Shown: in pieces, positions 56,695 through 64,000 of the stretch
How positions within the stretch are numbered: position 1 is the stretch's first letter
How the letters are laid out: the number at the start of each line of letters is the position of its first letter
Program-made: the position numbers and the translations under genes
Assembly (NCBI RefSeq): GCF_032062135.1
Contig: NC_092866.1
Location: 21,559,270 to 21,623,269, forward strand
Direction: 5' to 3'
Length of the DNA: 64,000 nt
From: Pyxicephalus adspersus
Taxonomy: Eukaryota > Chordata > Amphibia > Anura > Pyxicephalidae
The notes under the pieces: model-generated
Told to the model about the DNA's origin: nothing
The model's database searches: none
Seen by the model: only the letters and a program-made list of their open reading frames with translations

Positions 56695-57745
56695 ATTTAA
56701 TCACATGAAAATCTATTAAAAACTTTCTTTTGATTTTGACCAAAAATTGATTGAACATCAGGAAAACAATCAGGAAGGTCTAATATTCATATAAATTAAA
56801 TGCTGGTGGGAGCGGTGCTTGATTGACAGCCACATAGCTGTGTACTAATTTCAGCAATACAAAGCTAGCAGTGGAGGCATTTTAACAGAATTTCAAACAC
56901 GTTTCAGTAGTCATTGCATAAGAAGGCTACATTTGTTTTTTTTGTTTTTTTCAGGCTATGTATATTTTCTACTGAATATTACCTGTTGATTCTAATAGTA
57001 TGCTTGTAACTATAATGTGTACTGAACTGACATCTTAAACAACATTTAACAAGGTTTCCAAGCTATCTGTTGACTACAAATGTACAAATGTACTATTGAC
57101 AGGATCACCAGGGCTACCTAAGTGCATAAACTGCAATATATCACATTTTTAGTTTTGGGTTTGGATACTCCTATGGTCATTTCAGACTCATAGGGAGACA
57201 TAGTGTTCAATCGTGGGCTCAACCATAGTTCCAGCTTCTCCCACTCAAGTGAATGGGAGAGGTTGGAAAACATTTCATGTAGCTTCCACTCCTTCAATGG
57301 CAGATTTTGGCACTGTTGGCTTTTGTCCGCCCAGTTGTTTGAAGATTAGCAGCAAGGTTGTAGCCTAGAGGAAATCTGGTTTTCTGCAGTGTGGTATCTT
57401 GGTGCAGTTTTATTAGCTGCCAACTGTATAGTGTCATACAACAGGTGTTAAAGACCCTCAATGTTCACTGGATAAATGAGAACAACAATCCTTAGCAAAC
57501 TAATATTGTTCTGGATTTTGAACTAATAATATTGCTATGTGAGTGCACTATATGTGTGAAATCACAGATTTATCATACTTTCAAATATTCTACATAAGAT
57601 GACTTGATGTATTAGGCAGATTAGCTAGATTTCTCTGATTTACTATAATGAGGGTTATTTTTGAGTTTTGTTCCTTGTTTTTACTTTTATATTATAGGTT
57701 CTCCTGTAAGTGGCTTTTTTTTCTTTTATCTTTTGTTTTACCTAG
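56695..57745. other. Intergenic, one repeat relic
   Basis: gtgcataaactgcaatatat through gttttgggtttggatactcc (57120-57175) repeats the segment before the element at 25479. Otherwise unclassified. Confidence 0.4.
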
Positions 57746-57822
57746 AACTAATCATAAAACAGAGAATCAGACATTACCTCAGACATTTTCTCGGAGAAAT
57801 GGCAGCGATAGATTCCCACCAG
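57746..57822 (+). other. Possible exon upstream of the MGCNSS ORF
   Basis: An acceptor with a long pyrimidine tract (ttttatcttttgttttacctag) and a donor (cag|gtaata) bound 77 bases of non-repetitive sequence. One frame is open throughout (NHKTENQTLPQTFSRRNG..). Another has an ATG in good context (G at -3 and +4) giving MAAIDSHQ up to the donor. Spliced to the acceptor at 58468 (cacaccag|tgcata), the MAAIDSHQ frame ends after seven more codons, before the MGCNSS start. It would then be a 5'UTR exon with a uORF. It may also be chance. Confidence 0.25.
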
Positions 57823-58371
57823 GTAATATTTGAGGGAATGTAAGATTCCCTGTTTCCTAAATAGATCCTTTAGTGTCCTTGTATTTTACAGAATAATTTA
57901 GATGATGTTCTATACTGTAATTTTATCACTTTGCCATTGATAATTATTTCTATATTTTTAATAGTAGTTTACAGATAAATACAATATTTTTTAAAGAATC
58001 TAGTTTTCCACAAATTAAATTAGAAAATAAATTAGAAAGCTGGTATAAAAATCTTTTAGAATATAAAGTTTTTGGATAATTCTCTATTATATGTATACTT
58101 TCACAAAGGTAATATTTACCTATGAAGAAATACTGCAGGAAGTAAAACTAAAAGAGAAAAATATTTTTTGCAAAAAAGTAGAGGCTAGTGATTTTTACCC
58201 ATGCCTTACGAGCATTAATAAGTTAAAATTAAACTGAGCTCCCTTACCAAGATGCAAAAAAGTCATCAGAGCAGAACAGAACCTAAAAGAAATCACCAGC
58301 TAACCTCTCTGTTATGACTTCTGCATAGCTCACAGCCTGTGCAGGTTTCAGGTACGTTAGTGTTACCTGGA

Positions 58372-58385
58372 CAACAGGCATACTC
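58372..58385 (+). promoter_or_regulatory. X-box-like RFX site
   Basis: gttacctggacaac fits the imperfect inverted repeat bound by RFX factors (GTTRCC, short spacer, GGYAAC) with one mismatch in the second half-site. It lies 61-74 bases before the predicted start site, where ciliary-gene X-boxes commonly sit. Confidence 0.3.
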
Positions 58386-58413
58386 TCATTGTTTACAATC
58401 TACTTAGCTGGGA

Positions 58414-58450
58414 TATTTAACTTGGGAGAACAGTACAACCTTCTCATTCT
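58414..58450 (+). promoter_or_regulatory. TATA box and initiator of the MGCNSS gene
   Basis: tatttaa (58414-58420) is 32 bases before the A of ctcattc (58446), an exact initiator match (YYANTYY). The spacing is ideal for TATA-directed initiation and predicts a 5'UTR of about 56 bases. The same pyrimidine tract could alternatively be the acceptor at 58468. Confidence 0.4.
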
Positions 58451-58501
58451 GCTTCTGCTTCACACCAGTGCATACTAAAGCCACCCGAGTAGACGGCTGC
58501 T

Positions 58502-58666
58502 ATGGGCTGCAATTCTAGCAAGGGCACCTCAGTGGTGGACGCTTCCCAGAAGCCTGGAGAGCAGTCAAAGGCAGATGGAGAAGCCAATGAACACAGCACC
58601 GATATGGCACATGGTGCCACCCAAAACCCATCAGAAAATGCTCATGGAGACAGCAAGAAGAGCTAA
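58502..58666 (+). CDS. Candidate small N-myristoylated protein, 54 aa
   Basis: An ORF of 54 codons starting MGCNSSKGTSVVDASQKPGE. Gly2, Ser6 and Lys7 satisfy the N-myristoyltransferase rule and Cys3 is a typical adjacent palmitoylation site, so the expected location is the inner face of a membrane. The remainder is hydrophilic and has no Leu, Ile, Phe, Tyr or Trp; it is rich in Ser, Ala, Glu, Asp, Lys, Asn and His and should be disordered, ending GDSKKS. The ATG has G at -3 and +4, and an in-frame TAG lies just upstream (58490-58492), which fixes the start. No intron is needed. A TATA/initiator pair lies about 60-90 bases upstream and AATAAA signals at 59611 and 59676. I do not recognise the family. 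No membrane segment or catalytic motif is present. Confidence 0.5.
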   Translation: MGCNSSKGTSVVDASQKPGEQSKADGEANEHSTDMAHGATQNPSENAHGDSKKS

Positions 58667-59700
58667 GACTCTCTCCATACTATCTGCAATGCTCAAAAAG
58701 ATTGTGGCTTAATTTATTCTCTGGATCAATATACCTTGTGATTCTTTCTCGTCCACCCCAACCTAGTTAAAAAGAATGTACATTTTACAACATCTGCAAG
58801 AAGGCTAAAGATAAACTATTCTCCAGGATTTGGAACCCGTGCAACTCTCAGGAATACTTGAATCCTACTAAGAAATCCTTCCATGGAGTTCAACAGTGTT
58901 AAAGAGAACTTTCTATCAATCAAGACAGGATTTCTAAAGTGTCCAAAACATGATGGCCTACAGCCAAACAAAACACATTTTCTGAAGGACACATGCAGGA
59001 ATGATTCAAAGTGTTGGACTATCTCATCTAAGAGAGACTATGGCACATATACAGATGGGTGCCTTCATTCTATCATCTTAGGGATAACTGTGAGCATTTG
59101 AACATCAAATATTGTCTGTAGCAAATACACCAATTACAATAATCATTGTGTATGAAATGTTTTTTTGGTTTTTTTTCAATTTAATGTACACTTAATACAA
59201 CTTAAAATGTAACTTAGAACACGTATGGCAATTTATTTTATTTCAGGGATTGTATGACTTCTGTTTTGTTTTTAAAAAATAATCATTTTATCATGAGGGC
59301 AGTTTTCTAAGATTAATCATTACAATGTTTGCTGGTTAATGAAACCCTTTCAAAAGCAGAGTCAAAATAACTATAATTTACCAGCAAAAAATGACCCGAT
59401 TTGTCTGGGGCTTTGATATACAGAGTAAGAACAAAATATGCATTGCTGTGTGTTTAGAATATAATACAGTCATAAAATAGATGGATGTTTGTTAGTTCTA
59501 GCTACATGATGTGTATTTTATATACAAAAGATTTGTCTTACCTATGAATATTAGTGTAATCAGTCACAGGTCATGAGGAAAAATTATTATTAGGCCCTTT
59601 TGGAAGTTAAAATAAATCAATTTGACTTACATTTTAGTAGTTTTATTAATCTATTCCACATACAAGATATGTGTCAATAAAATGATGATTTTAAAAAAAT
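58667..59700 (+). other. Probable 3'UTR of the MGCNSS gene
   Basis: About 1 kb with none of the window's repeat families, increasingly AT-rich, ending at AATAAA 59611-59616 and a second AATAAA at 59676-59681. A 72-codon frame at 58883-59101 (MEFNSVKENFLSIKTGF..) lies inside and is not supported independently. Confidence 0.35.
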
Positions 59701-59864
59701 TGCAATGTATTACTTATAATGAGATCAAATAACCTTATTATGTTTCTGATAGATTAAAATGGTATTAAATTCCAAACTAAAAAAAAAATTCTGAGCAGAT
59801 GGGTGCTATTGTAAAAGACACAAAGTAATAAAATATTATTAAAATAAACTAACAAATAAAATTT

Positions 59865-59891
59865 ATATGTATATATATATATATATATATA
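59865..59891. repeat. (AT)n microsatellite
   Basis: tatatgtatatatatatatat run adjoining the SINE tail. Confidence 0.95.
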
Positions 59892-59894
59892 AAC

Positions 59895-60045
59895 AGTATT
59901 TAATTTATATAGTATCAACATATTAGGCAGCACTTAAATAGGGGCTGCAAATGACAGACAGATACAGACAGCGACACAAGAGGAGGAGAGGACCCTGTCT
60001 CGAAGAGCTTACAATCTAAGCGGTGAGGGAAGTAGCACACAATAG
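59895..60045 (-). mobile_element. SINE-like 3' end, minus strand
   Basis: Complement of the 41845 family: caacatattaggcagcactt, aaataggggctgcaaatgac, agaggaggagaggaccctgt, cgaagagcttacaatctaag. Confidence 0.7.
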
Positions 60046-61008
60046 GAGGGGGATATTAATATTAATAAATTAATAAAATAAACAAACTTAATGCAAACTT
60101 TTCAATGCACAGCTTGTAGTATTTTCTCAGTATACCTCAGTAACAGAATGAAGTCCAGCCTGGCCAACGAAGATGGTCAGAGATCCCAAACCAGGAAGAC
60201 CCCATACTGGAATATGTTGGTGGCTGCCAAAAGACAGGGGGGCTACTTTTACTTTAATATTTAACACTTTTTACAAAATGAGAAAAGGTTCCTGTGAATG
60301 GGTCAACTATTATAGTAAACCTGTCATAAGAAAACTATTGGGCTGTTGTTTCTACAAACTTCCTACATCGTTGACCTGGAACAAGTGTACAGATCAGGAG
60401 AGTTAACTCAAAAATGTTTATGTGCATATTAGGTGGTCAGTTTACTCAAACTTTAGAAGCAGGAACCCTATGAAAGATGGGGTCCTTCATAGTAGCCTAT
60501 ATGTTTTCCATTACTTTTGCCTTGCCTGGTAAAGGTGACTATACTGACTAAAATTAAATATGCTGCTTATCGCTATACTTTAATGAAAAATCATATTGCT
60601 TAGAACATAAGTTTACTGTAGGGATGAGTGTAGAAATTCAACATATGCAAAATTTCACTTGAATTTGGCTGATTGTACAATAATGAACTTTTCTTGGATT
60701 TCATGACAAAATGCAGCTTTTATTTATTTGCATTGACATTAATGGCCATTACCTTTTTTGCAAAAGCCCTAACGTTTTTTTCAAAGCCCTTGAACATAAT
60801 ATTGTCACCAGACTTGCAAAGAGCACTTGTGAAAAGATGTCTTTTTGTATAGGTGGAAAAGCACAATGGGGGCCAATTTGTATTGCAATAATATTAATTA
60901 GCATACCAATATTTTTTTTCTCTGTATCAATATTTTATTCTCAGTTCCTGGAAATCTTTAAAATAAATCCCCAGGTAACAGTGATGACATAAGATTATCT
61001 AGATCAGT
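60046..61008. other. Intergenic, minor repeat relics
   Basis: 60168-60215 resembles part of the 47545-47790 repeat. A 93-codon frame at 60711-60992 with a hydrophobic stretch (IAIILISIPIFFFSVSIFY) has no upstream support, and I treat it as AT-rich chance. Confidence 0.35.
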
Positions 61009-61262
61009 GGTCCCCAATCTCTTTGAGCTCACAGACCACTAAATGCACGGACTCCAGACCACGCATGCGCGGGGAGCGGTGTGTCACTTTGGGGGAAGAA
61101 ACTTCCCCCAAAATGACATCATAATGCCAGAACCCACCCACTCTCCCATCGCAGGTCTGAGCCTGATCTTCCTTCTCCAGGTTCTTCTCTTGACCTCGCT
61201 GGGGGGTCCACCGGCCAGAGCCGTGGCCCATCTGTCAGACAGCCACGGCCCACTAGAGCTTT
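61009..61262 (+). mobile_element. hAT-type element, 5' part
   Basis: Left terminus cagtggtccccaatctcttt (from about 61005), then ttgagctcacagaccactaa, cacgcatgcgcggggagcgg and cccactctcccatcgcaggt, as in 19354 and 36575. The right terminus is not preserved. Open frames on both strands are repeat shadows. Confidence 0.75.
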
Positions 61263-61549
61263 ACAATTCTACTACATACATAAAACTCACACTAATGAAA
61301 AAAAAATTTAATTAGCATGCTTTGTTAAATTTATTGTGTCCTAAATATATGTGGTGTGCAAATTACATACATATATAAAATATATATATATTCAAGTTTG
61401 CTACCAAGTAAAAGTTCTATCTGTCCCCCCACCCAAACACTGTTTTATATGTTAGTGTAGACAAAAAACACCCAAAGCTTTTATATGCAAAACCAAGACA
61501 TCCCAAAAGTTTGTATGGGGAGTTTAAATAAGACAGATAGAAAACAGTG
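61263..61549. other. Intergenic with a short TA tract
   Basis: tacatacatatataaaatat near 61367-61392; nothing else. Confidence 0.45.
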
Positions 61550-61750
61550 TGCCTGATTTATGAAAGAAAGAAAAACTATCATGGTAGAACCTGGTGGATC
61601 CAACAAACTAAGAAAAGGTATGGTCCAGAATTGAAAACATCTGGCAGCTAATATCAAATGATTTTTAAGAAATTTTTTCCAGGTTTGCTGGATCACCCAG
61701 GTTCTCATATTAATCTTTTCCAGTCTTAGAGAGCTTTCATGAATCGGGCC
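61550..61750. mobile_element. Palindromic MITE, copy 6 of 6
   Basis: tgcctgatttatgaaagaaa at the left, tagagagctttcatgaatcg then ggcc at the right. The most diverged copy. Confidence 0.8.
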
Positions 61751-62036
61751 TAATGTATCCACCATCAGTGTAAAATAAAAGTAAAATCACCAAAGACCAC
61801 TACAGTTTTTAATTATTGTAAGCCAAGTCAGTTTTGCACAGCTGTTGGCTACATCTGCCCCTGGCTGTTAGGGGTGGTTCCACTACCAAAAGACAACCTC
61901 CAAAAATTAAGAAAACTGTTGTATATTGTATACCTTGACAACAAGCTTGCAGATTGTGGCTACAAGTGGCAGGTAGCCAGTCAGTAATGTAATCAGCAGA
62001 CAACAGCTGTGTACAAAAAATGAAAGAATAGCTCAA
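61751..62036. other. Intergenic, nothing recognised
   Basis: No features beyond a pair of cagctgttggct / caacagctg blocks. Confidence 0.4.
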
Positions 62037-62559
62037 CCTCCCTAGAGGTAACCCCCGAGTGTGACTCGGGGGAGAAAAAAGTTGCTACAAGTGGTAACCC
62101 CGAGTCACACGCGGGGTATGTAAACCTATGGGAAGGTTAGTAAATAGAGCGCTTACCGCTTAGGAGTTCCCGGTGATGTCGGTGCGTGTGTACGTTGCCG
62201 GCGGAGCAGGAAATTCAAAATCCATTTGTATTGCATTCAATACAAAATAACTGTATTGAATGCAATACATTGGATTTATATGTGTAAAAGCAGTACATTG
62301 TTTTCAGGAACATTTATTTTACAGTATATATAATAGTATGAGTATAATGTGTATTTTTTTTTAATTTAAAAAAATAAATTTTTTTTTTAAATATATAGTT
62401 TTTTTAATTTATTCAATTTATTGTTTTTTTTACATGATTTTGTGTTTCAAACTTTATTATACTCATACTATTATATTATACTGTAAAATACATTTTCATG
62501 AAAAACAATGTACCGCTTTTAGACATATAAAACCGGAAAGAAATGAACCGCTAGTGAGG
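62037..62559 (+). mobile_element. piggyBac-like MITE, full length, 523 bp
   Basis: Termini cctccctag.. and ..ctagtgagg, flanked by TCAA (a mutated TTAA, 62033-62036) and TTAA (62560-62563). A left subterminal block with gagtgtgactcggggg is followed by its inverted partner ccccgagtcacacgcgg. The right half contains further inverted pairs (gtattgcattcaatac; tatactcatac). No transposase. Confidence 0.85.
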
Positions 62560-63184
62560 TTAAAAAAGCTAAAAAAGCTCATTCCAAATTTAAACACAAA
62601 CACTAGTTGGAAGTGCTTGATTATCTAAAATGTCTTTGTATGATATAGCATTTCCTGCCCATGTCAGTGAAAATATCAATAACTTGGATGGGCTGTCCAC
62701 ATACATTACCACATAACTCTTTCTGCATTATCTATTTTCACACATACATTTTCATGAGCAAAAGAGACATGTGCACTGCATATTTATTATTATTTAGCCT
62801 TTAAATACAAGAGCTGAAAATACCTTTCTATGAGAAAATGTTGTTCTAGTCACCCCGTAGTGTTCTCTGCTAATGGGAAGGATTAGACAATTTGACTTTT
62901 TTTATGACTAATTTTGTGATATTAGGGTTCTCAGAGATTTGGTTTTAAGAACAGGAGTGAATTCAATCTGAAACATATTTTTTTTCCGTTAAAGACACAT
63001 ATCTCAATCCTTATGTTTGTATTTATATATGCCTGTAAGTATGTTAACTTAGCATTGAGTTTGTAATAGTATAGGTCTACCTGTAGTGTGAGAATTCACC
63101 GTATGTGACATATATAAGTTACACAGTTTCACCATCTGCAAAGTCCATTAGGTGGGATACATGATTGACTTCTGAGCTTCAGAT
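62560..63184. other. Intergenic, nothing recognised
   Basis: AT-rich, featureless. Confidence 0.4.
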
Positions 63185-63486
63185 AGCTACCAAGTCTGGA
63201 AATGATCTTTCACTTTCATTTCAATGACAAATGACTGAAAGATGAATGAGTGCTGTACATACAACACTGTTCTGTTCTATGGAGGGGAGAGGAGAGAGAA
63301 GGAGCAAGCAGCACCCTGCTGTACTCTCCTCCCTTCACTTCCATTGCGGTCCTTCATCTTTTGTGTTAAATGGATCTGCCAGGAAGGCTCCATGAAAAAC
63401 GTTTGACAGCCTCTGTACACATGTCAGATTCTCGTCTGAGATGAGCTTGTGATGGCGGAGAATCATCTGACGTGTGTATATAGCCT
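63185..63486 (+). mobile_element. Harbinger-type MITE, degraded
   Basis: ctggaaatgatctttcactt, gagtgctgtacatacaacac, gttctatggaggggagagga, gccaggaaggctccatg and ..gacgtgtgtatatagcct follow the 30416 family from end to end. Confidence 0.8.
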
Positions 63487-64000
63487 CCACCAGGCTATGG
63501 TAGTAGGCTCAGGCATATGCAGAAATCAATCTCCGATCAGAAACCTTTCCAATTTGTGTAGTTCACAAATATCAGACACTTTATTTGACAGTCTCCCAGT
63601 GATGTTATTTTTGGCCAGATTAAGTGATAATCTTTTCTCTGGCACCTGTGGGCACACTGTAACCTAGTCTAGACTAAGACTGTAACTAAGTCTAGACAAG
63701 CTAATTTTCACTCTGATTCTCTGATTCACTTTGATTTCCTATCTGCTAAAACTTTTGGATCTAAAATTAATTCAACAGGCAACTGAATTTTGGGTTTTCT
63801 ATCAGACATGAGCAGATCAGATGTGTTGGTAAATATTAATATAAAACATACACACTTTGCACTGTGGGTACAAATGATGAAGCAAATCTGATCGATCAAG
63901 AGCTACTAACTGTCCTGTGGTTCACCTCATTCTCACCCCAAATATTGTAAATATGTGTTCTATGTCCACAGGCTTCGGATAGTTTTCATTACTGTTTGCA
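63487..64000. other. Intergenic to window end
   Basis: Short overlapping frames only. A small repeated block (taagtctagac / tagtctagac) near 63665-63700. Confidence 0.4.

Noticed and set aside
60711..60992. Frame with a membrane-like stretch.
   Set aside because: AT-rich composition produces Ile/Phe runs by chance; no start context or neighbours.

Overview
This window looks like about 64 kb of nuclear DNA from a frog, most likely a ranoid neobatrachian. It is AT-rich, has no dense coding, and has vertebrate-type splice sites, a CpG-rich promoter and poly(A) signals. Roughly a third or more is recognisable transposon debris: PIF/Harbinger-type, piggyBac-type, hAT-type, Tc1, mariner and pogo-like DNA elements, a Penelope-like retroelement, and tRNA-derived SINEs. 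The frog assignment rests on remembered similarity to repeats common in frog genomes, not on a search. A 312-base assembly gap lies at 56301-56612.

No long gene is fully contained here. Three loci show gene-like organisation. (1) Near 10.1-12.1 kb is a CpG-rich promoter with an inverted CCAAT box and an octamer. On the minus strand it reads into a probable 5'UTR exon (donor at 11460). A second candidate exon (10240-10144) ends in a start codon with excellent context followed by a perfect donor. The rest of that gene would lie further left and is not identified. (2) At 14.4-16.95 kb (+) is a candidate secreted-peptide gene: a TATA-like box, a signal-peptide exon, two further exons with good splice sites and a terminal exon with two AATAAA signals. 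The exon combination used is uncertain. A degenerate minisatellite lies just downstream. (3) At 58.4-59.7 kb (+) is a compact candidate gene for a 54-residue protein with a textbook N-myristoylation/palmitoylation start (MGCNSS). It has a TATA plus initiator core promoter, an X-box-like site, an in-frame upstream stop and downstream poly(A) signals.

Layout: 1-10 kb is repeats, a possible short ORF near 3.8 kb and a dead hAT transposase fragment at 4.4-4.8 kb. 10-12 kb is the CpG promoter. 12.4-13.8 kb holds MITEs. 14.4-18.5 kb holds the peptide-gene candidate and minisatellite. 19-36 kb holds hAT, piggyBac-like, Penelope-like, fold-back, Harbinger-type, Tc1 and nested SINE/piggyBac-like elements. 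36-48 kb is mostly AT-rich intergenic sequence with one 1.1 kb element bounded by ~180 bp inverted arms. 48-57 kb has a mariner fragment, a tandem duplication split by a MITE, and the gap. 57-60 kb holds the MGCNSS locus. 60-64 kb holds more repeats.

The strongest direct evidence concerns insertions. Three elements can be dated relative to their hosts because uninterrupted paralogous copies of the target site occur in the same window.
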